From: Epiperipatus broadwayi
Taxonomy: Eukaryota > Onychophora > Udeonychophora > Euonychophora > Peripatidae
Assembly: GCA_028023455.1 (NCBI GenBank)
Contig: JAQFVV010006208.1
Span: 8,476,963 to 8,540,962 of the forward strand
DNA length: 64,000 nt
Direction of reading: 5' to 3'
A model generated the notes under the pieces. That model was not told where the DNA came from and ran no database searches. It saw only the letters and a program-made list of their open reading frames with translations. Below are positions 10,464-21,129 of the stretch, one piece after another; positions within the stretch are counted from its first letter, which is position 1; each line of letters opens with the position of its first letter. Both the position numbers and the translations under genes were made by a program.

Positions 10464-10890
10464 ATGAGCAAACATAAGAAATGGTGGTCATGTGATACTT
10501 TTATCTTTACAATGAGCAAGCATAAGGAATGGTGATCATGTGATACTTCTATCTTTACAATGAGCAAGCCTAAGAAATGGTGATCATGTGATACTTCTAT
10601 CTTTACAATGAGCAAGCATAAGGAATGGTGATCATGTGATATTTCTATCTTTACAATGAGATTATTTATCTTTTCAACATGTGTGTGATCAGGTGGGTCA
10701 GCAATATGAGATGGCACTGAGAGTGGTGGGTCGCATGAAAATCTGAGTTCAAACCCCGCATATATTACATACATAAATGCAGGTTTAAGCCTGTGCAATG
10801 TATTAATGAGCAAGCATAAGAAATGGTGATCATGTGATACTTCTATCTTTACAATGAGCAAGCATAAGAAATGGTGATCATGTGATAGAT
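10464..10890 (+). repeat. 48-bp minisatellite built from a repeat A end, split by repeat B
   Basis: Units begin 'atgagcaagcataagaaatg' at 10464, 10512, 10560, 10608, 10806 and 10854, exactly 48 bp apart within each block. Each unit is the terminal segment of repeat A plus 'acttctatctttaca'. A 150-bp repeat B piece (10656-10805) sits between units four and five. The reverse strand reads as a repeated peptide containing His-Asp-His-His, which is an artefact of the repeat. Confidence 0.85.
10656..10805 (+). repeat. repeat B fragment with tRNA-like B box
   Basis: Contains the 'gtgatcaggtgggtcagcaa' and 'ctgagttcaaaccccgc' blocks that lie outside the ribozyme in repeat B. The second resembles an RNA polymerase III B box. 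The ribozyme itself is absent. Confidence 0.65.
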
Positions 10891-11046
10891 ACCTCTAACT
10901 TTACAATTTATAATTGTTTTTGATTTAGAATAAGAACAAGAGGAAGTATGTGTGTGTGAGGGAGGGGGAATCAAATATATAAAAAATAGAAAGCACATAG
11001 ACTCAGACAATATAAATTATTAGGTATAAGTTAGATTTATAAGTAG

Positions 11047-11117
11047 AACCGGGAAGCGAACCCGGGCCTGCTGCTTGGAAGGCAGCTATACTAACTGCCA
11101 GGTCACCAACACTTGAC
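11047..11117 (-). mobile_element. tRNA-Gly-derived SINE
   Basis: Minus-strand tRNA-Gly body with 'CTGCCTTCCAAGCAG' anticodon arm (UCC) and 'CCCGGGTTCGCTTCCCGG' T arm. The 3' flank after the acceptor is truncated, so there is no A-rich tail. Confidence 0.85.
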
Positions 11118-11688
11118 AAATAGATGTCTTTGCTTACACATATATGTATGTAGACATATTTGAGAGTGAGTTATGTAGCTACCTTTATTGCCCTCTTAAC
11201 ATGTACAGATTTTTCACAATCTTTTATTAATTTATCATTTAGTTTTTTCGAAATAATTTTTAAAATTAACCTACCTGCTTATTAGTATGTCGAACAAATT
11301 TCAACATGTCTAAAGATGGTAATTTCATATGCACCTATTAAAAAATATCTATTGCTATGATAAACCCTTGATTGCCCGCATTGAGATGAACAAGGGAGGC
11401 ACATTGTAACATGCAGCTTATCCCACTAAAAGAAAAAAAATTACAAGAGAAACTCAGCTGCTATTAGTAAATGATATTTTTAAACTGATTTTTTAAAAGT
11501 GAACATAAAAAATAAACAGAGATGCAGAATGAAAGAAAATGACATAGGAAGATGAATGACACTAGCGACAGACAGATTCAGTGAAACTAGAATATTCGGG
11601 GAGTTGGTGAAAATAAAAAAAGTACGAGTTAAGCAGAAAATTGAAAGATTAAATTAAAAAAAGAAAACCAGACTTTCATTTTTTTCCC

Positions 11689-11746
11689 CGAGACAACTGC
11701 TTATAAGGCAGCTGTGCTGACCACTCGGCCACCAACGCTCGACAAA
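11689..11746 (-). mobile_element. tRNA-Gly-derived SINE, 3'-truncated
   Basis: The minus strand keeps the 5' half (GTCGAGCGTTGGTGGCCGAG, anticodon arm with CTTATAA) and stops before the B box. Confidence 0.75.
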
Positions 11747-13630
11747 ATTATGCTAAGATTGACGGTAAAAAAATGTAAGTTTGGCGTAGTGGAAAGAAGG
11801 AGGGGGGGGGCTATGGCTTTCATCCTTTGTTTTACTGTAATGAAGGCTAATTTGATTTTTTAAAATTATAATACTTTATCTTAAAGAAAAACGAAACGTG
11901 AATTTCTTCTTTAATCTTCCTTAAAAAGAAAAACGCGAACATGTTTTAGTTGTAATATCAATTTTTGCTTTTTTTTTATTTTATCGGTGTCTGTTCTTAT
12001 TTTAATTTACAACTTCTTAGCATTAAGCCATCCGATTATTCTTATTATTACTATTCAATTGAGTAAAAGATCAGATAGCTAAGAGAATAAATTAATATTT
12101 CAGTTAACTTTTTGAAAGATAATATTCTCCTATCGTGCACATACTTAGAATCGAATCTTGGCTGGATATAACATGAAATTTTTTTCACATTGAAATCAGA
12201 TTTATGATTATTTTTTTCCTGATAGACACATAACCAACTTAACTACCGATCCAATATCAGTTTGTAAAGGAATATAAATAACTATTCTTGGCTAGAAGCA
12301 AATCGGAAATGGAAAATATTCATTTCCTTATCAGCAGTTATTGAAGATATCTTTATAGGGTATTTAAAACTGTTTTATTTATTTACTCAAGAATTTTAAG
12401 AGAAAAAAGCTCTACAAGAAATCGTTATAAGTTATATATATAAGATTTTAAAAATTAATCAACTCGAGCTAAAATTTTAAAACAACTATATATAGACACA
12501 CATGAATAAAATTAACAGAAAATGAAGAATAAAATTAACAGAAAATGAATAAGTAACACAAGTGGCAAGAAAGTCGGCAGGTTTTAGTCAATACACTAAT
12601 TATCAATATTTGAGGTCAATTAGAGGGAGCAAAAATATCAGGAGGTCAATTAGAGGGAGCAAAAATATCAGAATGGAAAATAAGCTTCAAAGAAACAAAT
12701 CCAGTGTTATAAGAGCACATCCAAAAAAACAAAGATATTTAGTAAAAATTCATCACCGAACATTCTAAATTATTGGATTGGAATAGATATAAGAGTTGCA
12801 GGAAGGTACTAGAAGTCATTTAGAGAGAGACTAATTGCCATAGAAAATGTCCAAGTTACCACTGAAAAAAAAGAACAACTATTATGTAAAACTTCAGTCA
12901 CATATGAGGGAACCTTCAACATGTTTGTAATTTGTATCAGACAACTTTTTATCAGAACTGATGAAATATTTACAAAAATATGTGATGGAATACTACAAAA
13001 CAGTTTAATCACGCCCCCCCCCCCAATAGTCAAGGGATATAAAAAATAAAACGAACGCTTCTCAATTTGTTTCCCTGAAATCCAAACATAAGTTGTTAAT
13101 CTAAAAATAATGTTCATGAAAAATCCAATATATGACTTCAAGATCAGTAAAGGCTGGGATAAAATTTTAAAGAAATAGAACATTGTAGAACATAGCACGA
13201 AAATTTCCATAAAAAAATTATAAGACTGAAATAAGTTTAGGTGAATAATAAAATCAAAAAAGAAGCAAAAATTACTAACTAGAAACAAAGATGGGCTTAT
13301 AATAGTTTAATGAATTAATAATAAGCTATAGAGAGACAATTGACTAATTTATTTTCATTCTCACATTTAATTTCATTCCAATATCAGCCTTTCAAGCTAA
13401 TTGAGGGTGTTAAATAAATGAATACTTTCCTCTTCAATCCAAGATATAGCATTTATGCAGGAATAAAAAGAATCCTCTTATTCCTACGACTCAAATTCTT
13501 TTATATGAGCAAATCTGAAGAACTTGAAAGGCTGATATTGGAATGAAATATAATTGCAAGCATGGCACTAGATAAAATATTTGCTTATTTCTCACATTCA
13601 AGAAAGACTAAAAGAAACAAAGTTTTCCTA
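11747..13630. other. AT-rich DNA with an unassigned coding-like segment
   Basis: Mostly unrecognised. A 29-30-bp unit 'gaggtcaattagagggagca...' is tandemly repeated twice at 12612-12670. On the plus strand 12807-13017 stays open for about 70 codons and has a mixed hydrophobic/charged composition; no family is recognised and stops follow. The longer minus-strand frame over 12809-13288 is Phe/Ile-rich low complexity and looks like a chance frame in AT-rich DNA. A poly(C) run lies at 13014-13024. Confidence 0.45.
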
Positions 13631-13635
13631 AAGAT

Positions 13636-14130
13636 TTGTGATGATGGTGTTTTAGTTGTATTTATTGTTTGGATTATTTCCATCATCTAAAATGAGTATT
13701 GAATGTCTTTAGAAAAATTTAACTTTATTGAAATATTCCAAATACATTCAACAGTTAGTTATAGCATATCAAACAGGTTAGTATGTGCACAACATTTCGA
13801 GTGGTATTATTCTCTCCTCTTCTTCAAGTGTTGCTGGCCTGAGGGGAGAATAATATCTCTCAAAACATTGTGCATATACTAACCTGTTTGATGTGCTATT
13901 ACTAACAGTTGAATGTATTTGGAATAGTCAAGCATTGTTAGTCGAGAGGTCATCGCATCTGCCTTGCAAGCAAGTAGTTGGTTGCAGACGGTTATGGGTT
14001 CGTGTCCTGGCCGATGCTATGACATATGAGAATGTACTTGGAATATTTAAAGAAAGTTAAATTTTTTTAAAAACATTCAACACTCATATTAGATGATGGA
14101 AATGGTACAAACAATAAATACAGCTAAAAA
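13636..14130. repeat. repeat C palindrome
   Basis: The minus-oriented arm (13636-13845) and plus-oriented arm (13846-14130) are reverse complements, sharing 'acattcaacagttagtaata'-like and 'catcatctaaaatgagtatt' blocks. Near the centre is the hammerhead-like motif (GAAGAAGAG...CUCUCAAAA), decayed in both arms. A long-arm Gly-SINE interrupts the right arm. Other copies: 57797-58038 and 60120-60600. Confidence 0.75.
13928..14030 (+). mobile_element. tRNA-Gly-derived SINE, long variable-arm subfamily
   Basis: Begins 'gtcaagcattgttagtcgag', ends 'gatgctatgacatatgag'. About 20 extra bases ('gttggttgcagacggttatg') separate the anticodon arm from the T arm. The direct repeat 'gaatgta(t/c)ttggaata' flanks it at 13911-13926 and 14029-14044, one mismatch, marking insertion into repeat C. 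Confidence 0.82.
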
Positions 14131-14343
14131 AAAACAATGTTGTCACATAATAGTGAAATTATTAAAACATATTTTAAAATGGATATTGGCCATCTTGACT
14201 TCAAGAAAAAATTTGAGATCACTGAAATTTGATTTATAGTTTTTAGATATATTTAATATACTGACACTAAACATTTTCCTGAATATGTCAACAATGGTCA
14301 GTGCATAATTTACACCTGACTAAAACAATCTTTATCAAAAATT

Positions 14344-14440
14344 GTCAAGCATTGGTGGTCTAGTGGCTAGCATAGTTGCCTTCAAAGAAGCTGGCATGGG
14401 TTCGCTTCCCGGTCAACGCTTTGACATATGAAAAAAAAAA
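14344..14440 (+). mobile_element. tRNA-Gly-derived SINE
   Basis: Complete body with 5' 'TGTCAAGC' and 3' 'CAACGCTTTGACATATG' then poly(A). The 5' UGUCAA can pair with 3' UUGACA, lengthening the acceptor stem. The anticodon loop reads CTTCAAA, and the anticodon stem has one broken pair. Confidence 0.86.
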
Positions 14441-14705
14441 AGTGAATTAATTCAAAGACAAAACTCTGCAAATAATCATTCATTTATTGATAAAAAAAAC
14501 TGGGAAAAAATTATTATTAGCAGCAATAATAATAAAGAAAATCATCATCAATTATAAAACAATTTATCATCTAAGCTGATGAAAATAAAACTCAGTAATT
14601 CAAATATTAATTTAGGTTCCACAAAGATCTTACATCTTTAGATCATAAAATTATAGATCACAATAACTGAGATGTTTGTAGATACTTTACTTAATAGTGC
14701 AGTTT

Positions 14706-14795
14706 GTCAAGCATTGGTGGCCAACTGGTTAGCACAGCTGCCTTACAAGCAGTTGTCCCAGGGTTTGCTTCCTGGCCAACACTTTGACACATAAA
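14706..14795 (+). mobile_element. tRNA-Gly-derived SINE, diverged
   Basis: Same layout (TGTCAAGCATTGGTGGCC to CCAACACTTTGACACAT, A-rich tail) but the D-arm box A is altered (CCAACTGG), and the anticodon loop is CTTACAA. The B box is mutated (GGTTTGCTTCC). Confidence 0.8.
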
Positions 14796-14799
14796 ATAA

Positions 14800-15517
14800 T
14801 AATAATGCAGTTTAAAATAAATAGGGAGAAAAGTTTGTCAAAGAAGATACACTGAAGTATAGCTTGAGGTTCTGTTATCAAAAAACGTTTCCCATTTCCT
14901 TTGTAATAGAATGTTCAAACCTTGTTTGGTTTTTATCGATTGGCAGAATGTGTAATTCCTGTTTTTTATTATAAAGTACTGTAATCCAAATTTATTGATC
15001 TCACCTTCTGATTGTATCATCTGTTTATGTGTATTCACTATTCCATAATAAAATTTCTATAAATAAAAAAAAAAGGAGATACAGTTTCGAAAGAGGATGA
15101 TAAAAAAAATAAGTTAACTTTAAAAAAGTGAAGAAACCAAAATTTTCGAAACAAACTTACTAATATAATAACTACTGAATACAATAAACCATTCAAGAGC
15201 TGAAAAAAATTATGAGCAAAGAAATGACACTAAGTACTTATACTGAGTTTAATAATAACTGTCATAAGATCTTTAAGGCTGCCAAAATGTCTACCTTTTC
15301 AATTATTTACTTTAAATTATCGTAATAGATTTCTAACTATAAGATCTTTCCATTGACTCGTAAATCGAAGAATTTCGCGAGTACTAATGTATAATAGGAA
15401 TTGTGGACTTAATCAGTGAAGTATGAATAGCTTCACACTCTTAGATCTACCACTTCAGCTTCACCTATTTATATAGAAAGTAGGCTGAAGTAAAGATGGG
15501 TTCCCCTCTTTTCTTCC
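14800..15517. other. AT-rich DNA, nothing recognised
   Basis: No repeat or gene assigned. Short open frames only. Confidence 0.4.
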
Positions 15518-15612
15518 AATGTGTAAGCTTGTGACCTGTAGATATCCCTACCTTCGCATTTTAACCGCACATGCTTTAGGTTTATTGCCTTAATAAATAT
15601 TAATTATTTACT
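15518..15612 (+). repeat. repeat G (about 95 bp)
   Basis: Shares 'aatgtgtaagcttgtg', 'cctaccttcgcattt' and 'gcacatgctttaggtttatt' with 27110-27208 (same orientation) and 47578-47670 (opposite). It has no coding or tRNA-like content. Confidence 0.7.
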
Positions 15613-16871
15613 CTATAGATGCTATATGGCAGAAATGCTGGTTTATAAATTGTTCAAAAACAAAATATAGTATTTAAAAACATTGAATAATATTGCATTC
15701 AGAGACCAAGTAACTTATGTTTCTTTTACTACTGGAAAGCTTCTTTATTGTTAACATTTGATGCTTAAAAATAAACCAAGCTGAAAAGATAATTAATCTT
15801 GAACTGAATCTTGTATATTCAATAAAACAATTCATACTCCTATGCATTTCAGGCCTTAAAACGTTTTCTAAAGTCTTAAAAAATATTGTTGACATATTAC
15901 AATAAAGCTCAAAGTTTAAACTGCCTGAATGCTACAAATATACTTAAAACCAATGTTTAAACAGTATTGAAACAGAAAAAAAACACACTTAATGATGAGT
16001 TTAGGCAATTAAAAGTTCTAAGACATATTCGGAGAGTTTATTTTAATTAATTAGTGAATTGATAATGGTTGATGATAATGATATATATTCCGACACTAAA
16101 TTGATAATCAAAGAAAGTTCCATGAAGATAATGGTTATTAATAAATTAAATTAACAATATCAAATCTAAGAAATGTTTAGCAATAAGAGTGAATAGAAAA
16201 ATAATATCTTGTCTAATGGTAGACTGAATATGATTTAGAAAGTTTATGTGATGCTTAATATCATGATGAAAATTAATATTATGTTATTGACATAATGTGA
16301 ACTTTTGATTTAAAACATTTGTGGGATTTTAAATTTTATGATCATTAGCTAGAATAGTAGAATAATAATAAAATAAATATTTATATGATAGTTTCTTGGG
16401 AATAATGAGAAATTATAACATCTATATGACAGAATCAGCATGATACCTTCATCTAATTGACTGAAATGAGATTGTGGGTCAATACAGTATGATTAGGTCA
16501 TATTGAGTATATTTTGAATATCTAAGAAATTAAACATGACTTAAGAGTATTATGAAGTTACTTTTGATACACCTATTTTTGATCTCTGGATATTCTTAGT
16601 ACAAATTGAAATTTATAATTGTAGTCTGTAATGTTATAATTGGCTATTTATTAGTTTTCATTCAGAATAGGTTAATTTACCTGTTTAAAGAAGTTTATTT
16701 AAACTTCTTTGTATCAATAATTTTAATCTTTGTGGTTAAGTTTTAGTTTTTAGTGTTTATACATTAATAAAGGTGGTATTCCACCTTTATTGTTAAAAGG
16801 AGGTTGCCTTGACAACAGTTTGAAATTGTTGACTAATATTGGGATTGTCTAAGTGTTGACTGGTTTTTAAT
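15613..16871. other. AT-rich DNA, nothing recognised
   Basis: No recurring family detected. A short inverted pair 'aaggtggtattccaccttt' forms a small hairpin near 16770. Confidence 0.4.
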
Positions 16872-16922
16872 GACAGACAGACAGACGGACGGATGGACGG
16901 ACGGACGGACAGACAGACAGAC

Positions 16923-16985
<63 letters not shown>

Positions 16986-17006
16986 CAGATAGATAGATAG
17001 ATATAG
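16872..17006 (+). repeat. (GACA/GGAC)n-(GATA)n microsatellite
   Basis: Uninterrupted tetranucleotide tract, GACA and GGAC units first and then about 15 GATA units. The Ser/Leu/Tyr-rich frames on the other strand are by-products. Confidence 0.97.
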
Positions 17007-17860
17007 AAAATGCATTGAGAATAATATTTATATAGTTTATTCTGCTGAGAATCAATCCTATTTTCAATGTCCATTTTATCACTGCATTAAATTTAAAAGA
17101 GCAGAATAATAGTAAAAAGTGTCATTATGTTAATTTGAAACCAGTTATGAATATTTGATTAAATTACCATCATCATTCAATGTTCACATGTTTAGTTCAA
17201 GTGAGAAAAGACACAAACCCCACTTTTTTGTTCAGTTTCCAGATTAATCATATAGTATGTTACTCTAACAAACAAAAACAATAACAACATTCATATATAA
17301 TTATAAAAAATTTAAATAATCTTTGATTATTTTAATAAAAGTAAAAATTATATAGTTAATTGCATATCATACTCGATTACATAGCAAGATAAACACACCT
17401 GATCTATTGATTTGATTTATACATGATTTTTTGAAATTGGTACTTTATTCAGTCGAGCTTTTTAAAAAGTTCAATAACAAAACGCAGTGCAGTTGTTTCT
17501 CTCATTTAATACTTAAGCATTGATGTTTATAAGACTACTCATAATATGAACAGCTATACTTTTATATATATATATAAAAATTCAAAATTCTATTCTAGAA
17601 ATCTAAATTTAGTAATTCATTGATTTAATGCGAATGATAAAAGGATTAAAAAAAAAAAAAGCAGTATTTCGTTAGATATAATAAAAAAAAAAAAGTTTTT
17701 TTTTACTTATCCAATAACAAATAATTCCTTGTGAGTTTTTTAAATACATCAACATTTGAAATACGAGCTTATTTTTTTAAACAACTGAAAAATAAATATT
17801 CATGAGATTTTTTTTTCTTTAAAAAAAATAAAGTCAAAGCAATCAGAAAATAAATACGTT
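17007..17860. other. AT-rich DNA, nothing recognised
   Basis: Poly(A) and poly(T) runs and short (TA)n only. Confidence 0.4.
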
Positions 17861-17879
17861 AATCATCATCATCATCAAC

Positions 17880-18358
17880 CATTATCAATTCACTGCAGGA
17901 TGAAGGTCTCTCCAAGTTCAATCCATCTTCTCCGATTTTTAGCTTCTCTTCTCCACATCAACCCTGCACACTTTCTTATTTCATCCATCCATCTTACATG
18001 TGGTCTCCTTCTAGGTCTTTTACAATCTCTTGGAATCCAGTTTAAGATTTCAATTTGTCCATCTATTATCATCTCTTCTAGCAATATGTCCAGCCCAACT
18101 CCACATCAATCTTTTAATTTTTTCAATGAGGTCAGTAACACCTATTTGTTCTCTTACCCATATATTGCATTTTCAATCTCTTCTTCTTACTCCCAACATG
18201 CATCTCTCCATACTTCTTTGAGTGATCTGAAATCTCTGTATTGCTCTTCTATTAAGTGTCCAAGTCTCAGATCTATAAGGAAGAACAGGTAAAAAACATT
18301 TATTAAAAACACTTCTTTTCAAACACATAGGCATAGCATGTTGAAACTGCTTGAGGAT
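17880..18358 (-). pseudogene. RTE LINE C-terminal region
   Basis: Minus-strand frames give 'ILKQFQHAMPMCLKRSVFN', 'SETWTLNRRAIQRFQITQRSMER', 'WSWAGHIARRDDNRW', then 'RPHVRWMDEIRKCAG' and 'RRWIELGETFILQ'. These are the conserved tail blocks of RTE proteins. Frameshifts near 18055 and 18155 and a changed residue after LPVL mark it as decayed. Function of the tail domain is not established. Confidence 0.85.
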
Positions 18359-18368
18359 GTTATTTCTA

Positions 18369-20131
18369 TGATAGCCACAGAAATATGTCGTTTAGGCGGC
18401 CACCTCCACTATTGGGAACAATATAGCGGTGGCTAAAAGTCTATTTCTATGCTAATAGCACAGAAACATGACGTTTTTAATCTGGCAGCAGAAGCTATCG
18501 TGTCAGCTTACAGCTCAGATTTGTGTTACGCATTTTTGATGTACGATCAAATAACTTTTGGGTACAGTATTATGGGACGGTGGTGGGAATTCTGAATGTC
18601 AAAACTATTTTAATATTCATTAAATCCTTCTCCCCCTTTATCTCCCATGTTTTATGAAAGTCTACTAACAATTATGAGCATTGTCTCATGCTTCCGTAGC
18701 CCACATTTCCTTCTCAAAAAATTTGGCAAGTGCAGATGCGAGCGCGATTATTATAAGATCATGCTCCAAGTCACATTTTTTTGGTGAGAAAAACTGTGAG
18801 CTTCATAAAATGTCTGAATGAAATTTTCTGAAGATCAAAGTTTGTGATTTGCCTTGCTCCCAAACTGATACCATCAACTTTCTACAGCAGTATGGAGTAG
18901 TGGCATCTGTAAAGAAGTGTTCGTGTGGAGAAGATATGACATTATACCATCGTGGAAGCTACCACTTCAAATGTAAGATCGGTTCGTGCGGACGTCGGTG
19001 TTCTATTCACCAAGGGACATGGCTGGAGGGATCACGTCTCGATTTCATGATGATAGTATATCTCCTGTACTATTGGAGCCTTGAGGAGCTGACAGTGTCA
19101 AGGGCCATCTCTGATTTGAACATGTCTCCAGGCTCCCTTGTGCACTAGACCAATGGACTTTGCGAGCTCTGTCGCAAGAGCTTAAGGTCTCGGCTGTGCC
19201 ACCAAATTGGCGGTCTGGGCTCAATTGTTGAAGTAGATGAGACCTTGTTTAGCTGGCGAAAGAACCACCAGGGCAGAGTTCTTCCACAGCAGTGGATCTT
19301 CGGAGGAGTGTGCCGTGATACCAGCGATTGCTTCATTGTGGCTGTTCGCTGTCAATCTGCAGCCATTCTTCTTCAGTTGATTTGGGAAAACGTCAAACCT
19401 GGATCAACTATTTTCTCTGACTGCTGGAAGGTTATCAAACCAAAGAGCTTCAAGCTGCAGGTTTCAAACACCTGACAGTAAACCACAGGTACAACTTTGT
19501 GGACCCCAGCACAGGCGTGCACACACAGAACATCGAGCGCCTGTGGGGTCTATTGGAATTGCACAACAAAAAACAATGTGGCACAGCCAGACCTTCACTG
19601 GATACCTACATGGCTGAGTTTATGTGGCAGTGTGTGCACATGGGGGAAGACATCTTCCAGGCACTACTATTAGAGCTTTGAGTTGTTCCTGAATAGCCAA
19701 ATAAGTTTGTTTTGTTTTAATTGTTATACATTTGACCGTTTAATGTAAATAAAATGATTTTGTTGTTTTTGTATTGTGAAAAAAGTTGCTTATTCAATCT
19801 TCATTAATTAACTTGTTAACAATTCATGGCCCCCTCCCTACTCTAATAAACTTGTTAGAAATATATTGATTTCACTGAAAATGAAAATATTTATTTGTCA
19901 ATTTTTCAACCAAAAAAAGTAGGTAATAAAAAGAATGAAAAGTAATTACTTTTTAAATTTAGTTTGATTTACATATTTTTTTGTAAAGATTTATTTGATT
20001 TTTTTTTTTTTTTTACTTTTAACAAACAAAAAAAAAAAGACCGGCCCCGGAAACATTATATTTATCTTTGTTTACAAACAAACAACACCCTCCAATGGTT
20101 TCAATATGCTATTATAAAACAACCGTATCAA
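18369..20131 (+). mobile_element. Merlin (ISXO2/IS1016-like) DNA transposon
   Basis: Bounded by the 10-bp direct repeat 'gttatttcta' at 18359-18368 and 20132-20141, within an RTE LINE whose reading frame is restored by removing it. Merlin elements duplicate 8-9 bp; the extra base here may be chance. The ends ('tgatagcc...' and '...gtatcaa') show only weak inverted similarity, so exact termini are uncertain. A GC-rich hairpin ('gccacc...ggtggc', about 18399-18434) lies inside the left end. Base composition of the coding part is near 50% GC, unlike its surroundings. Confidence 0.85.
18818..19681 (+). pseudogene. Merlin / ISXO2-like DDE transposase
   Basis: Codes for an N-terminal zinc-ribbon-like part (CSCGEDMTLYHRG, FKCKIGSCGRRCSI), then 'VEVDETLFSWRKNHQGR' (first catalytic Asp), 'WIFGGVCRD', 'IFSDCW' (second Asp), 'LTVNHRYNFVDPSTGVHTQ' and 'NIERLWGLLE' (Glu): the IS1016/ISXO2 DDE signature. 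It cuts and pastes its own DNA. Three lesions are visible: a one-base shift close to the likely ATG at 18818, an in-frame TAG at 19146-19148, and a one-base deletion near 19425-19435 just after SDCW. Otherwise the protein is well conserved, so inactivation was recent relative to nearby relics. Confidence 0.9.
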
Positions 20132-20141
20132 GTTATTTCTA

Positions 20142-20556
20142 CCAAAAGCACTCCAACCAAGTTTAATTCTATGATTAATTTCATCCATTATGTTTCCATC
20201 TGTATTAATAATCTGACCAAGGTATTTGTAGCTGTTAACTTCTTCTAACTCATCATAATCAATCTTTATTTTCATATTTTGAGAAAATCCGTTAAACATT
20301 ACTTTAATCTTCTTAACATTTATCTTTATTCCTATTTTTCTGCTTTCATCTGATAACTCTTGCAACATTTCCTGAAGCTCTGAAGCATTATTTGCAAAAA
20401 CAACTACATCATCTGCAAAATCTAAATCACTTAAATAATCTCCATTTACTTTTACTCCGTTAGCTTCCCATTTTAATCCACAAGATACCTCTTGCAGCAT
20501 TGCTGTAAAAAGTTTTGGAGATATGGAGTCACCCTGTCTTACAACCTTCTCAATGT
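20142..20556 (-). pseudogene. RTE reverse transcriptase, catalytic half
   Basis: One open frame shows 'VVRQGDSISPKLF' (motif B), 'LSDLDFADDVVVFANN' (motif C with catalytic FADD at about 20405-20416), 'GIKINVKKIKVMFN' (motif D) and 'EEVNSYKYLGQIINTDGN' (motif E). This pattern matches RTE-clade non-LTR retrotransposons, which copy RNA at a nicked target. It is the best-preserved LINE coding sequence in the window but lacks motifs upstream of B and the endonuclease. The frame beyond 20141 toward lower coordinates belongs to the Merlin insertion. Confidence 0.88.
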
Positions 20557-21070
20557 TGAGATCAAGAAATATGTTAATAAAATGTGTTATATGTGATAAA
20601 TTGGTGTGTGTAGAATAGGAATGCATTTTTAAGAAAAGACTATGATTAATTTTAAAAACAGTCATTTACTATAATAAAACAAATTGTACAAAATCTGCAA
20701 GCAATTTTATAAGTATAATTATGATTAAAGAGTTCATTCTTATATTACATATCTATAATTAAACCTTAAAACATCACATGATCACTGACGAAAGCCATAA
20801 GCCAGAAACTAGTTTGGGGATTTTGGATGTGTAGGCACTAGATAGGGATTTTATGCACAACCCTTCTGGTTGTAAAAGAGCCAAAGACACTAAAATTGTA
20901 TGGGTGCTGAACTGAGTTCAGGCCCATATGACTATTTGAGTTATTGGGCTTAGATTGAAAATATCTGTGTGTTTTCAATTTTATTATCATAGTTTAGTAG
21001 TTATATAGAGTTAAAAGGTGGCTGCTGGAGGGTTGCATTGGATCCTAAGATCTAGGTGCAGAGCTCTCAG

Positions 21071-21129
21071 ATCCAAGGCTCCTCACTGACGAAGGCCATA
21101 AGCCAGAAACTAGTTTGGGGATATTGGAT
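21071..21129 (+). ncRNA. type I hammerhead ribozyme, repeat A, best copy
   Basis: Core CUGACGA at 21086-21092 and GAAA at 21106-21109. Stem III is AC/GU closed by UA, followed by U as the cleavage-site nucleotide (21115). Inner stem I UCCUCA/UGGGGA has six pairs (one U-G); outer stem I AUCCAA/UUGGAU has six perfect pairs; GGC and UA form an internal loop between them. Stem II is GGC/GCC with a five-base loop, but the 10.1-11.1 pair is A-A, a departure from the usual G-C. Folding is convincing; activity is inferred. Confidence 0.8.

Larger units (their letters stand above)
17861..20556 (-). mobile_element. RTE-type LINE, 5'-truncated, split by a Merlin element
   Basis: The minus strand first encodes the reverse transcriptase (20556-20142) and then, after the nested insertion, the C-terminal end (18358-17880). 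Removing 18369-20141 joins 'GWSAFGRNN' directly to 'ILKQFQHAMP' in the same frame, which shows the two pieces are one element. It ends with an (ATC)n-type tail at 17861-17876, as RTE tails do. 5' truncation leaves no endonuclease domain. Confidence 0.88.

Noticed and set aside
10400-10861. 153-codon minus-strand open frame with repeated His-Asp-His-His
   Set aside because: It is the reverse translation of the 48-bp minisatellite plus repeat fragments.
10464-10890. CRISPR array
   Set aside because: Units are contiguous 48-bp repeats without unique spacers, and the DNA is eukaryotic.
12809-13288. 159-codon minus-strand open frame as a gene
   Set aside because: Phe/Ile/Ser-rich low-complexity translation in AT-rich DNA, includes a poly(G) region read as Gly-Gly-Gly, and no recognisable domain.
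16793-17082. Ser/Leu/Tyr repeat proteins
   Set aside because: All three frames are translations of the GATA/GACA microsatellite.
17900-18292. 130-codon plus-strand open frame
   Set aside because: Antisense of the RTE LINE C-terminal region, which is the recognisable strand.
18818-19681. bacterial ISXO2/IS1016 insertion as contamination
   Set aside because: The element sits inside an animal RTE LINE with a target-site duplication and restores the LINE frame when removed, so it is resident in this genome.
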